This document shows positions 1 through 12,584 of a stretch of DNA of 64,000 nucleotides, piece by piece. The notes below the pieces were generated by a model. The model ran no database searches, had not been told where the DNA came from, and was given only the letters and a program-made list of their open reading frames with translations. The stretch is taken from NCBI RefSeq assembly GCF_020379485.1, contig NC_063436.1:23186423-23250422 (forward strand). Direction: 5' to 3'. Position 1 is the stretch's first letter. Every line of letters starts with the position of its first letter. Both the position numbers and the translations under genes were made by a program. Source of the stretch: Brassica napus (Eukaryota; Streptophyta; Magnoliopsida; Brassicales; Brassicaceae).

Positions 1-143
1 GTTTTGCACGTGAAAATCAGTTAAAAGTTAACTCCGATGACTGAGCATTTTACCATATGTAGGTTGCCTAGGTTATCTACACCTACTGGTATTAAAATCG
101 ATAGAATGCAATCCAGAAAGTAACGCTAAATACAGAGCATTAC

Positions 144-1562
144 CTGAACCTTGTAACTAGGATTTTCATTAAGGGCCTTGATGAGGCACGGAACACTAAG
201 TTTAGCAATCCAACGAGCTGCAGCAACCATTCCGCAATGTGCATAACCTAAAACTAAGTTGCTTAGACCACCATCATGCAACACTGAATGATGGAACGGG
301 ACCACTGCACCAGTTGCCGCTGTAAGTGTATCTTTGATGCTATGAGTGCCACGTATCAGTAGCAGGAAACATTTTGAATTGGTATCACGTATGATCGTGA
401 AGGCAGGCTGCAAAATCTACAGGACCCAAAAACCAACTGATCATGGATCCGGAAATAAATTAAATAAAAATTAAACAGAACTCGCAAAGTATAAAAATGC
501 CAACCAGACAAAAACAATTGGCGCTGATCTATTTTCAAGCTTCCCCTTGATTTTAATTTCCATGTTGACCAGCATGATGGTCGTTATATCAAAGAAAAAA
601 AAAATCTACTAATAAAACTCTTCCTAGCAACTAAGTCCAACGTTTAATACTGAAGACCAATCATTCTGAGGAAGATATATTATTATCTCCCAAAACACAC
701 ATTCCTAAGAGAAGTTATCCAAATAGTGCTTAAGTAGTTGGAAAGAAAGCACATAGTTACCCTAAACAAGCTAATCATCACGAGTAATAGCAAGAAGGAA
801 AAATATCAAATAGAAATGACATACCCCAGCTTTAGGCTTCTGAAGAAGGACATCATCATGAGAATAACCAGCAGTCTCGAGAAACACAGGAAAAGGCTTC
901 TTGGAGAAAAGCATACAGAGAGTCAAAAACCTCAGCAACTCCGTCAACTCCATGATGATCTCTGGTCCTTTTAACTCTACACAATTACTTCCCGCATAAA
1001 CACTAGCACTCGAAAAGTTTCCCTGAAAAAAAAAACATGTAAGCAAGCAATGTCTCTAAAAAGAAATACACTTTGCACTGTAAACAGCTAAACTACACAT
1101 AACTATACACTAGTCATTAAATTACATGCAGGAGCCACACCACAAAGATGCAAGAACTACTTCAATAAAAAACAAACAAATCTTTTACATATATAATAAT
1201 AATAGAAAAATCAAGCGAGCTTGCTCAATTATGAAATTGAAGCCTTAAGATGGAGGTAGAGATGAGGAGGTGCGAACCTGCCTACGCATCAAATAGTTAA
1301 TACCAAAAGCCAGATCGGCGATGGGCCATTTGCCCAGCGTCTCCGAATACGTAAACCGTAACGTCTCCGACAAAGTCGAAATAGTCTCGAGCCAAGTCGC
1401 CGGCGCTTGAGCCGGCCTCCTCACGATCCTCCTCCTACCGGATCTCCCCGATTTACCCAGCTCCGAATCGTCCTCCCCGTCTCTCGCCCACACGATCCGC
1501 CGCCCCAGTAGATACAGAACCACCACTGCTCCCGTGGCGGTCACCATTGCACCCGCCGCCAT
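144..1562 (-). CDS. Class 3 lipase (mono-/diacylglycerol lipase type), first three exons, partial
   Basis: Three coding exons are visible on the minus strand: 1562-1278 (ATG at 1562), 1022-825 and 407-144. All borders are GT-AG and all phases agree. The gene continues past the left edge. Exon 1 begins MAAGAMVTATGAVVVLYLLG, a hydrophobic N-terminal segment that probably anchors the protein in a membrane, followed by a basic stretch. Exon 3 carries IIRDTNSKCFLLLIRGTHS and a downstream GGLSNLVLGYAHCGMV segment, typical of the N-terminal part of the plant lipase-3/diacylglycerol lipase family. The catalytic GxSxG serine would lie beyond the window. The family hydrolyses acylglycerols. No lesion is seen in these exons. 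Position next to DUF789 and ARR2 fits Arabidopsis At4g16070 (from memory). Confidence 0.85.
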
Positions 1563-3533
1563 CTCCGATCAACGAAAATCGAGAAACTTCCGAATCCAAT
1601 TTCACTCCTCTCGCAGATTCAAAGGGATTATTATATAACCCTCGCTGAAACGAAACGACGAAGAAGATTGTTCAACAGGAATCGAAGCTCCGATTTGGGG
1701 GCATTCATTCATGGAACGTTGCGCAGAGAAGAAGGAGAAAGCGAGGATCGTTATGATTCCATGAATTTGTTTTTTTACTCTTTTTTTTCGAAGGTCGAAA
1801 TTACTTAAAAGGTTATGAACACGTCAGCATCTTGGTCGGGTGATTCAGGGGTGTTTTCGTCATTAACAACGTACGTGGCTTTCTTGGTGATGAGTAGGTA
1901 ATCCATTTAAGGTTAAGTCCAAAGGATGCAAGGAAGAAGAAGGCACGTTTGGAATTTAGATTTGTTGCATCTGCTTAAAGCGATTCCAATTCGGATTATC
2001 ACTCTAATCAAGGATTAGATACTGATTGATGATTATCACTCCACAAACCATTATATAATCGCGTTAATGGTGGTAGATGGATGGACACGATTGCTTTTGA
2101 GTACAAAACTATATGTTTCTTTTCTTGTCTAGTTTGTTGTGTATATTATAATAAACCAAACAAAACCTTTGTTGCTTTCACGACTTTGCATTCCAATTTA
2201 TATATATCTTTAAAGGTTTTTTTTATCGGCATGTTTAAAGTTTAGTTATAGAATGATGTAACTTTGGAACACTAATACAAGAAAAAAAAAACATGAGGAT
2301 GAATGGCTCACAGTACAAAACGGATGTGTTTTTATTTTTATATGTCATTCTAGGTTTTTTTTACACAAGTTAAAGACATCACTAAATTTATTGTAATACA
2401 CAACTTGAAGAGTCAAAGATGCAATTTGAAGAAGTCATTTCAGTAAAACAAACTTTGTTATGTATAATCCCTATGGTGTGTAATATTCACAATTAGATAT
2501 CTTGTTAAAATATGTTACTTTAGATATCTCATTAAAATATGTATGTTTTTAATCTATATTATTATTTGCAAAGTGATTTTTGGCATTTGAGATTTCATGT
2601 TAAAAATTAAAATGATTAATATTGTTTATACTTAAATGAATAAAATACATAAAGTAGCCGCAAAATAAAAATGAATTTTAACTTTTGATTAGATAAGTAA
2701 CTAAAATTAATAGTAATAAGAATTATTCAAAATTTTAAAATACATTGTTAAATAAAAAGATAATTTCTATATATATTGTGTTGTTATCTGAAAAAAAAAA
2801 TTTTAATAAAAATTTAAAAATTAAAATTGAAAATATATAATTAATATTAATCAATAAATTTTTAAATTTTATATGACTAAAAAGAGGATATTTAGTGATT
2901 TTAAATATTGGATGTATAATGAATATAGTGTAGAAGAAAAACATTATAATAAATAAGAAATTTCAGATTAAAACATAAATAAAAATTAAGATAATTTCAA
3001 TATATATATATATATATATTATGTTGTTATCTGAAAAATATTTTAATTAAAATTTTAAAAACTAAAAAATCATAACTATATTAATCAAGCAAAAGTCTTG
3101 ATCTTATATAACTAAAAGAGGATATTGAGTAATTTTAAAGATTTATTTATGTATACTAAATACAATGTACAAAGAAATTTTTTTTTTAAAAATAGAGACA
3201 ATTAGTTAAATATACCTAACGGAAGTCCATATTTGCTAACTACACACGGATTGATGTTAATGGTATGGTATATGGCATTTAAGCCATGAGTAGACAATTT
3301 TACTCATCTATAGTGGTCAAAGTTTTTGCTATCAATTCTGACGCGACATAAAGCAAAAATGTGTCAGTTGAATAAAGTGGTGTTTAAAGTCATAAATTTA
3401 CAGCTGGAGCGTTTTTAACCACTTTATTTATATCCATATTTACAATTATATTATTTACGAAAATAAACTAATGGAAAAAATAATTAATAATATGGTTATA
3501 ACAATATAAAAAGAATTACTAGGACAAACTATA
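1563..3533. other. Lipase promoter and AT-rich intergenic DNA
   Basis: The first few hundred bases should hold the 5' UTR and promoter of the minus-strand lipase gene. Beyond about 2100 the sequence is strongly AT-rich, with simple TA runs (for example near 3000-3020). No open frame looks like a protein and no gene is recognised. It is probably decayed transposon DNA, but no element ends could be defined. Confidence 0.5.
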
Positions 3534-4724
3534 TCTCTACACAACGACCAAACAAATTATCTCTCCACCACGATATAACAATATGACTAACTCATTTCTA
3601 TATGATATTTATAATTTCGCCAAAAAGATATATGTCCTGCAAATTTCTCTTCATTAGTCTCAATTTAGAAAAACTACGAGCATATGAAAAGAAATATATC
3701 TCGGGATCTTCCAATCTGTCTAACAACAACGACAACACGTAAAGGTTTGACTAATGTAATTTGTAACCGTTTAGACATAGTATTATATATGGTCTAACAT
3801 AGCATGTACCCGATAACAAATTATATATCAGCTAACATAACATGTACCACGTAACAAAATCATTTAACGGTTTCTTATATCAAATAATATATCAGATAGA
3901 ACATGTACCAGGTAACAAAAATGTTATCAGGTAACAAAATTTTTATCAGATAACAACAAGTCTATGGCATACCAACCATTTATTAATAATTTGATATCAA
4001 ACTATTTATAAGCTAAAATAACATGTACCATGTAACAAACTAATTTATCAGATAATAAACAATTTATCAAAAAATGTATCAACTTGCAAACCATGTATCT
4101 ACCAATTTATCAAATAACAAACCATGTATGAAACAATGTATAAGTCGACAAACTATTTACCAAAACATTTATCAGCTACTAAATTAAAGAGAAATTATTA
4201 ACAAATATTTTATAACATCTTATTTACTTCGAAAAAATACCCATGATCTTCCCAAAATTTAATTAAACTCATAATTTAAAAATTATTATTCGAATTTGAA
4301 AATATCCATAATCTTTCCAAAGTTAATTAAACTCATAATTTGAAATTATTAATGAGAAGAGATATGGGAACATAAGCTAGGAACAATATAGATTATATGA
4401 TTATATCTTGTCGAACGGACATCATCAATGCAGAACCTCGTTTCAGTTCGAGTTAATAATTGTTCCATGTCCACGAGACTGACAACACTTTTAACTGCGT
4501 AGAGTTGAGTTTAGGGCTATTATGGTTTTGAAATTATTAATCAGAGAGCATGAGTAATTTGCCAATATAGATGTCTGATAGGTATACACATACACCAATT
4601 AACTCAAAAAATATAATATGTAGAAATTCACAGTTTTTATCATTATAACTTTTTAGTTAGTAATATATATATTAATCAGTAAATATAAAGTATTTATATC
4701 CGCATGTGCGGACAAAACACCTAG
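3534..4724 (+). mobile_element. Helitron-like non-autonomous element (remnant)
   Basis: The right end has the Helitron signature: a perfect 12-nt palindrome CCGCATGTGCGG at 4700-4711, then CTAG at 4721-4724. A plausible left end TCTCTAC sits at 3534 after an A. The interior has dispersed copies of a short phrase close to ACATGTACCANGTAACAAA and TATCAGATAAC (3780-4150), as in non-coding plant Helitrons. The base after CTAG is A rather than the expected T, and the left end is only a guess. No Rep/helicase coding sequence is present. Confidence 0.45.
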
Positions 4725-6323
4725 ATTATTATATACATAATAACTTTAAGTAAATTGATGTTACAATTTAAAACTGAAAGTATATCAAAACTATATATTA
4801 TATAATTAAATTTTGTTAGGAAAAATATCTCTGAAATTTTAAAATGCTAGTCAGAACCTAGTATTTTGTCAAAAATAACATTATTACCTTCACATTATTG
4901 TATAACCAAAATCTTATTATATTTTTCAAATCATATAATTGTTATTGAAGTCGAATATAACTGCAAAACCGATTCTCGCCATAAAATTTTCTACTACCAA
5001 ATCAACTAACAAAATCCATCAATCTCCAACTTAATACTTGTTCTGAAACGCGGCCGAGTAGGCACGTAATCGGCCAAGTACTCGTGAAACGTGAGCTCAC
5101 CGAGGCGAGTTGAGCCAATACGGTTGCCTTCAACGCCATACCGATTCTTGACCGCAGAAAGCGTGGTTTAACATTACGCGGCCGTTGAAACGTGAAATCA
5201 TGTGACCCAAAAATCGGTCATTCTACGTTTATACACAATCTTCTTCTCTCTTTTCCGACAAGACAACAAAAGTTGTGATTGCTTTTCCTCAAATTCACTT
5301 AATCGAAACCAAATCACCAGAATCAAGCTCATCCATCACTTGCAAATCCAAATTGAAGCAGATTCAGGTAAAAACCAACCAACTGCTCAAAGTACGGTGA
5401 GCTGTGACTGTCGGTGGCTTGGCTTCGTCGACCTCGAACATGGATGAAATCAATTGAGTTCTTTTGGAATTTGAAAATTAAAGGAAAAAACAGAAAGTAA
5501 AATCCAGAAAAGTCGAGCTATTACATGATGCTATGGTTATCATCACTCGTCTGACCGATCATGTCCTTTTTGTGTGTGTGTGTGCTAACACCGATCATCT
5601 CCTTCTCTTCATATTCCACAATCTGATGTATCCTTTTGGGCTTTACTAGTCTCCTCCAAATCATCTATTGGACCAAACAATCAATTATATATGTACAACC
5701 CATTTCCACAAACTAAAGTCTCCAAAAGCTTATTTTTTGTTGTTTCAATATCATTAGAGTGGCTAGTGGTCTTATATTGCTTTTGTAACTCTTACCGTAT
5801 AAGTAAGAGGATAGTTTAATGATAATACAGATGATGTAAATAAGTGAGAGGCTAGTTTTTGTTCTATAAAATCGAGCAATATTACTGTGTATATACAAAT
5901 TGATGACTAAAGATAAACATGAATGCACAAAATCAATACATTTACATGGGACATAAAAATTTATTTTACATAAACATGTATTATGCATAAAAATTGGTAA
6001 TACACATATAAATAGAGCATAAAAGTACAAAAATTTCTTCCCCGCCTACTCCTCTATTTTTTCCCGATTTTTCAATAAATCGATAGGCTCTAGTGTGCCG
6101 CACGCGTAGCGCCTAGCGAGTTTCTGAACAAGGCTTAATACTCACGAAGATCTTATACTTAATCCACTAAAACAAAAATCTTAAAACCCTAACAACACAA
6201 CCCTTTAATTTTCAAACTGCTCTCTCTTGATAGACAAAGAAGAAGAAGACAACGAATACTCCCAACACAAAAAGACGCATACGATCCCCGCAACTACTTT
6301 CCTCTTCATCGCCGGCCTGAAGA
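4725..6323. other. Intergenic DNA with GC-richer patches
   Basis: The DNA is mostly AT-rich. A GC-richer patch at about 5045-5420 resembles decayed exonic or UTR sequence but matches nothing I recognise. A patch at about 6075-6125, rich in GCGCCTAGCG-type words, resembles the end of the hAT element at 35674-36875 and may be a relic of the same family. The last 150 bases should be the 5' UTR and promoter of the DUF789 locus. Confidence 0.4.
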
Positions 6324-7808
6324 ATGTCGACAGCCCGTAGGATCCGCGGCGAGAATCGGTTCTACAACCCTCCCGCGATCAGGAAACTGCAACAGGAGCG
6401 CGAGAGGAAGAGACTCGAGGAGCAAGAGGCGCAAGAGAAGAAGAAGGCCACCAAGGAGATAACACTCGATCGACAGAAGAAAGAGGAGGAGAAGCGTCCT
6501 TTACCCTCTCCCGACGAGTGCTCCACTTCCGATTGCTCTGTTCCGGGTCGGGTCTAATTTGGAGCGGTTTCTCGATTGCACCACTCCCGTCGTTCGAACC
6601 CACTACTTGCCTTTGGTAATTTTAAAGATTGTTTCTTTCTGATTTTCACGACTTGGGTTTGTGTTAGTATTGGTTAAAGATCGTTTCTTTATTGTGATTC
6701 TTCAAGTTTGATGTTTTTTTTTGTGATTGGTTGGTTCAGACAAGCACTAAGGGTTGGAGAACTCGTGGACAGGAGTTTTGTTCTTACTTCTTGCTGAATG
6801 ATTTGTGGGATTCGTTCGAGGAGTGGAGTGCTTACGGTGTTGGAGTTCCTCTTCTCTTGAATGGAGTTGATTCTGTTGTTCAGTATTATGTTCCCTATCT
6901 CTCTGGGATTCAGCTTTATGAAGACCCATCAAGAAGAGCCTCTGCGAGTAGGAAGTGAGTTCTTATCATTTGGATCTACAGAACTGAAATAGGCAAAACT
7001 GATTTGTTTTAATGTGTGTGTTGTTTAACAGGAGAGCTGGGGAAGAAAGTGATGGTGATTCGTCTAGAGACATGAGCACCAATGGCTGCAGAGTCTCTTT
7101 GGAGGAGAAGCCATGTTTTGGATCGTCCAGTGATGAGAGTGAAGACTCTCCTGGTGACCTCGTCTTTGAGTATCTTGAAGCCGCCATGCCACTTGGCCGT
7201 GAACCATTGACTGACAAGGCAAGTTTTTTTATTATCTTTTGCTTATAACATTGACCACAAGTACAAACGTTATGTTTTGTCTTATAATTATCTTTAAAAT
7301 TGCAGATATCAAACTTGTCATCATAGTTTCCAGCACTCAAAACATACAGGAGCTGTGATCTATCGCCTTCGAGTTGGGTCTTTGTTGCTTGGTTCCCGAT
7401 ATACCGAATACCGTTAGGTCAATCTTTACAAAACCTCGACGCTTGCTTCTTAACATTCCACTCCTTATCCACACCCTCTCGAGGTAAGCCCATCTTCGCA
7501 TACACATATGAAACAAGCTCATTTCTAAAACAACAATTATATCAATTTTGTAAGGTACAAGCAGCAATGAGAACAGTCAAAGCTCAAACAAATCGGTAGC
7601 ACCATCGAAGAAGGTTACGTTGCCCACTTTCGGTCTGGCGTCTTACAAGTTCAAGATGTATGTGTGGAGTCGAGAAAGCGACGTGGAAGAGAACCAGAGA
7701 GTCGTGGCTTTGCTACGAGAAGCTGAAGAGTGGCTGAGGCGGTTGAAGGTTATGTTGCCGAACTTTAAACACTTCGTAACGCATAGTGGTGGTTCGGCTT
7801 GGAGATGA
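6324..7808 (+). pseudogene. DUF789 family gene, broken by a +1 frameshift and a nonsense codon
   Basis: Five exons can be laid out: 6324-6615, 6740-6954, 7032-7218, 7306-7483 and 7555-7808. Family landmarks include SNLERFLDCTTPVV in exon 1, FCSYFLLNDLWDSFEEWSAYG in exon 2, SCDLSPSSWV and YRIPLGQSLQNLDACFLTFH in exon 4, and LPTFGLASYKFKMYVW in exon 5. Two lesions interrupt it. One extra G in the GGG run at 6550-6552 puts exon 1 out of frame, so it stops at once. A TAG at 7324-7326 replaces a conserved Gln codon just before FPALKTYRSCDL. Intron 3 uses a GC donor (AAG|GCAAGT at 7219). Splice sites are otherwise intact, so decay is recent. The locus corresponds by position to Arabidopsis At4g16100. 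The biochemical function of DUF789 is unknown. One lesion could be a sequencing error; two make that less likely. Confidence 0.85.
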
Positions 7809-8085
7809 TAGCTTTTATTATAGTCATTTCTGAAATCTGAACTAATTAAATAAAAAGAGTGATACTTCTGAAGGGACGTGATAGTTTTGTACAGACATCG
7901 ATACTACATTTTGTTATGTTACTGTGGAGGCTTTTTGTTATGTAATTGATACGTATTTGAAAGAGTTATTAGAGGGAGCTTTCTCGTTCGTATCATTATC
8001 GGTGTTTATTGTATTGTTGAAGATTGTTGAAATTTGTTTGTTATATTTATTTTTTCTTCGTGTAAGCAGTAACTGTAACCAAGAA

Positions 8086-8159
8086 GCTCTCGTAGCTCAG
8101 TTGGTTAGAGCACCCGTTTAGTAAGCGGGAGGTCTTGAGTTCGACTCTCAACGAGAGCA
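8086..8159 (+). tRNA. tRNA-Thr (anticodon AGT)
   Basis: The gene folds as a complete cloverleaf without intron. The acceptor stem pairs GCTCTCG (8086-8092) with CGAGAGC (8152-8158), followed by discriminator A. The D arm is TAGCTCAGTTGGTTAGAGCA. The anticodon stem CCCGT/GCGGG carries loop TTAGTAA, so the anticodon is AGT, reading Thr ACU/ACC after A34 deamination. The T loop TTCGACT is standard. A TTTTT run at 8168-8172 is a plausible RNA polymerase III terminator, and CAA-type motifs lie just upstream, as is usual in plant tRNA genes. CCA is not encoded. Confidence 0.97.
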
Positions 8160-9012
8160 GAGCAATATTTTTATTTTTCTCTCCATTTACACTTTTGCTT
8201 GCCCCTTCTTTTTGTTTGTTTGTTTATAAAGATGGTATTGTTTCCTTTCTTGTAGAGTTGCGTACAACAATTGTCATTCTTTTGAATTTGATAACCACGT
8301 ACCGACATACGTACAGCCTCCTTTTCTTCGGACAGACCAAGACATCTCAAACGTCATTTATTAATTAGCCAAAATTAAGACTTTATAGAGAGTTGGGGAT
8401 CCATAATGCAAAACGTCAATATCAAGAAAAAGTTAAGTCAGAGATAGTTTCAATTGGCTAAAGAGGGGGTGGGTGGGGGGGCTGGTGGATTCACATGTGA
8501 ATGTAATGGTTTGAAAAACTCTTATCCACTTACTATCGACACGTTGCAGCACGGGGAAGCTCCTCTTCAAATTGACACTACAACGACTATTTCAATTTTG
8601 TGGTCACTAACTTCGAGTTTTTTTTTAACAACGTCCTGGATAACCGAAAAAAATAATTGCATCAAAAACTATTTATCAATTACCTAAATAAACTATTTTT
8701 CAAATCATAAATTTGATTTGTTGGAAATTTATGATATATAATGAATTATAATTAAAGATGCTATGAAATTGTTTTGGAGGAACTTTTGAGATTTATCAGA
8801 TGATGTTGTGGGAGAAGGGAAGATGGCATGGGAGATGATTGACGGGGAACTTCGTGGATGCTAAATTTCAAATGAGTACGCAATTCAACTGCTAGAAAAT
8901 AAACATGTATTTTCGGATCTATATCGTTTCTTTCAACTTCTGATTTGTTGTATACTTTCATAAAACAATAACATATCTATGATAACCCTAGAATAACTAA
9001 ACGAGAATGCTC
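8160..9012. other. Intergenic DNA between the tRNA gene and the LINE
   Basis: AT-rich DNA with a short G run at about 8465-8480. No coding or RNA signal is recognised apart from the tRNA terminator at its left end. Confidence 0.4.
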
Positions 9013-9027
9013 TCCTGCAAGATTTCT
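9013..9027 (+). repeat. Target-site duplication of the LINE, left copy
   Basis: The 15-mer TCCTGCAAGATTTCT is repeated exactly at 13052-13066. The two copies bracket the LINE and fix its ends. Confidence 0.95.
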
Positions 9028-9073
9028 TTTTTTTTTGATCAAACCTTACTTCATTTAAATCATAACAAAGTTT

Positions 9074-10591
9074 TTATCCCAAAGGGGTGGAGTTCACAAG
9101 GTCAGACAGAGCTCCTTTGGCGAGCCTATCGGCTGCAACATTACAACGACGAGGAACGAAATTAAAAGAGATAGAAGTAAAGGATCTACTCAACACGTTA
9201 ACATCATGGAGGATTCCTTTGAATTCGTTCACAGACGTGTTTCCTGTGAGCTGATTGATCAGGGATTTAGAGTTTGAAAAACAGACCAGTTCCTGAATTC
9301 TTTGAGATTTTGCAGCTTCCAGAGCTGCCTTAAGTGCCAGAGCTTCAGCGATTAGCGCCGACCCGACGACCTCCTGCGACGTCGTTCCTTCAAAGATGGT
9401 GGTACCTGCTTGAGTTGTGCAAAGCCATCCCATTCCACCTGCGCAAGAAACTGGCTGCCATGCTGCCTCAGAAAAGCAGATCATAGCATTTGGTTGATTT
9501 TGTTGGTGAAGATCACTCGGGGTGTAGTCTTTAGGCGAAGCAGTATTTTTCCTTTCCTTTTTCTTCATAGCATCCTGCCATTCTTTGGCACATTTGATAG
9601 CTTTAACTAGTACCTCTGCTTCTGAGAAAGACTTATCTTCAAACAACAACTGATTCCTGCTAGTCCACAACAACCACATGATCCAAGGGTGAAGTGGAAC
9701 GGTTACTCCACTTGGAGGGAAATTAATCATTCGAGTGCAATCTTGTAAGAGCTGCCCTATGGAGGTTCCTGCAATGTGATTCGGGACACACAAGGCCGGA
9801 ACAGAGTCCCAGATCCTTTTAGCAAACGGGCAGTAGAATATGACATGTTGTATTGATTCACTCTCCCCGCAGCGCTTGCATCTTCCATCCACTTGGATGC
9901 CACGTTTTAAAAGTGTTTCTCCTACTGCCAGTGCATTATTTTGCACTTTCCACAAGAAGTTTCGAAGCTTGGGAGAACAATTCATATTCCACACACATTT
10001 GCTCCAGTTGAAACCCTCGTCCCTTCCCTTCACATTAACTTTTGCCAGAGCATAACCTGATTTGGTTGTGTAGTTCCCTTCTTTCTGGTATAGCCAGGTC
10101 AATGTATCTTCCATCTCCAAAGTACTTGGCACTAGTTTCCGAATTTGAGCCTCATACTGAGGGAGGTGAACCTTTATTTTCTCCACATTCCATAAGGTCG
10201 AATTTGGGAGAAAGAGGTCACTAACCAGCATGTTATGTGCTTCACTGGTGCGGGGGCCTATAGTGCAGAGTGGTTGGGTTGTCGACAGCCAGTTGTCGCT
10301 CCACACTCTGATTGTACATCCATTTCCCACAACCCATCCCAGTCCCTTCTTCAGAATGTCACGGCCTGCAAGAATCCCTCTCCAGCCATGGGACGCAGAG
10401 TTTGGGGCTGAACAATCAAGAATCCCATCAGAGAGACAATATCTATTAAGGAAAGTTCTACCAAGTAAGGAGGAAGGATATTTCAGCAGGCGCCAAGCAT
10501 GTTTCGCCAATAAGGCATCGTTGAATACTTCGATTTCCTTAAAACCCAGGCCTCTTGCGCCTTTAGGAAGAGTGAGTCTCTCCCACGACAC
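9074..10591 (-). pseudogene. LINE ORF2 C-terminal part: zf-RVT and RNase H domains
   Basis: Follows the TGA at 10604-10606 in the same frame. A zinc-binding reverse-transcriptase region carries GRCKRCGESESIQHVIFYC. An RNase H-like domain follows: GGMGWLCTTQAG, then EALALKAALEAAKSQRI, and a final VPRRCNVAADRLAKGA block. It ends about 45 bases before the poly-A tail, as in plant L1 elements. Confidence 0.9.
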
Positions 10592-11015
10592 CCAACATAT
10601 TTTTCACAGTTCCGGCTTCATGTCCCACCAAAATCGCGTTAGAACAGATTGAATCTGTTTGCAAAGCGATTTGAGAAGTTTGAAACATGACATAGCATAA
10701 GTTGGTAATGCTGATAGAACCGCTTTCAAGAGGACCATCTTCCCCGCTCCCGAGAGATAACGTGACGTCCAGCTCTGAGCTCGCTTTCTGATTCGGTCTA
10801 CTATACTTGCGAAGATGTCTCTCTTCTTCCTCCCGAAATGCTCCGGTAATCCCAAATATTTCCCGATGCCTCCTTCGTTAGTGATGTTCAGCTCACGTTT
10901 TACTCTTTCTTTCGCTGCTTTAGATGTCTTAGAGGAGAAGGTTACAGCTGATTTTGTCCTGTTGATGCACTGCCCCGACGCCATCTCGTATCTCTTGAGG
11001 ATAGATACTAATGTC

Positions 11016-12503
11016 TCACAGCTGGTAGAAATTAGATTTTCCGAAGAACATCGTATCATCCGCAAATAACAGATGGTTGATCGGTGGGCATTGTCTTCCT
11101 ATTTTGACTCCCGGCATTGATCCATTTACGAGGGCTTGTTGACAAAGCCCCGAGAGCACTTCCGTGCAGAGGATGAACAAATATGGGGACAGCGGGTCAC
11201 CCTGTCTTAAACCCCTCGAAGGTATCACTCTTCCCTGAAGCCCACCATTAATGAGGAAAGAATATGATACCAAAGTCACACATGCCATGATCCAAGCCGT
11301 AAGAGTGGGGTGGAAGCCCAATCGTGTCAAAACTTCTTGTAGGAAGCGCCACTCTATCCTGTCGTAGGCCTTGCTCATGTCCGTTTTAACGGCTATCGAG
11401 ACATGCTTAGTTGCACCCGATCGTCGGAGATAATGTAAGATCTCATGAGTGATCAAAACATTGTCCGAGATAGCTCTACCTAGGACAAAGGCAGACTGTG
11501 ATGGAGAGATGATTGAGTGCAGACGCGGCTGGAGTCTCTTCGATAAAAGTTTTGCAATTATCTTGTAGTGCGTGGTGCACAACGCTATTGGCCTATACTC
11601 CGAGACTTTCTTTGCCGTCGTAGTTTTGGGGATGAGTCTGACATGTGTTTCATTCTGCCTCGGGTTCAAGTGGCCAGAAACGAAGAAAGACTTGATATCT
11701 GCGTATATGTCATCCCCAATGATATCCCAAAACGACTGGTAAAAGCCTGCTGAGAAGCCGACAGGTCCCGGGGCTTTGTCCGGGTTTATCGCAAACACCG
11801 CTGCTCTCACTTCTTCCTTTTCAGGTATCGCAATCAGTTTCTCATTCGCTTCAGGAGAGATATTTGGCGATAGCGCTTCCTGTACTACCGTGTTTTCCAC
11901 AACAATTCCAGCTTTGAACAGGTTATTATAGAACATGGAGAAGGCCTTGACAATTTGTTGTTCCTCGTAGAACACTTGCCCCTCTTCATCTTCCACAACC
12001 GAGAATTTATTTCTTGCTCTCCTTTCCCGTGTAACCGCATGGAAAAACTTAGAATTTTTATCACCTTCATGGAGCCACTGGATCCGGCTCCTTTGTCTCC
12101 AAAATGCCTCCTCTTCTGCATACATCTCATCTAGTTTTTGTTGCAGTTGTTGGATGAGAGTTATGTCTGGTACATAGTCCGACAGGGCTCTCTCTAACTT
12201 GTTCTGATTTAGGATCATCTCCTCTTTGCAGCTTGCAGCCTGGTTTTTTGTCCAGTCGATTAGATTTCTTCTGATCCTACAGATTTTGGAGATCACAGAG
12301 TCTTGTGTTTCTTTCCAGGTAGTCTCCACCAGCTGTCTGATTTCCGGCTTGGAGCTCAAACGTCTATCATACCTGAATATCCCCTTCTTTCTCTTCAGGT
12401 TGAGGTCAAAATGTGTGAGAATTGGTCTATGATCTGACCCCTTAAACCTGAGATATTCACTTCGTGCAGCTGGGAACATCTCAAACCAGTCTACGTTTGC
12501 CAT
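11016..12503 (-). pseudogene. LINE ORF2 fragment: reverse transcriptase domain
   Basis: Contains the end of the endonuclease (GSDHRPILTHFD), a linker, and RT blocks including DKAPGPVGFSAGFYQSFWD, YRPIALCTTHYKIIAKLLSKR, KTDMSKAYDRIEWRFL, SRGLRQGDPLSPYLFILC and the catalytic FADD in LLFADDTMFF. The frame is lost just after FADD by a one-base shift; the continuation, starting around SCETLVSILKRYE, runs in another frame from about 11045 to 10604. Confidence 0.93.
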
Positions 12504-12584
12504 TGCTCTATCGAGTCTTGACTGGATAAAGTGAGAATATCTTGTTCCTCTCCACGATAGGGAGTTTCCTGAGAATTGAAGATC

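Noticed and set aside
2735..2944. Phe/Ile-rich 69-codon minus-strand frame
   Set aside because: Low-complexity translation of AT-rich intergenic DNA.
3780..4150. Repeated ATGTACC-GTAACAAA phrases considered as a CRISPR-like array
   Set aside because: Repeats are imperfect and unevenly spaced, the genome is a plant's, and they sit inside a Helitron-like element.
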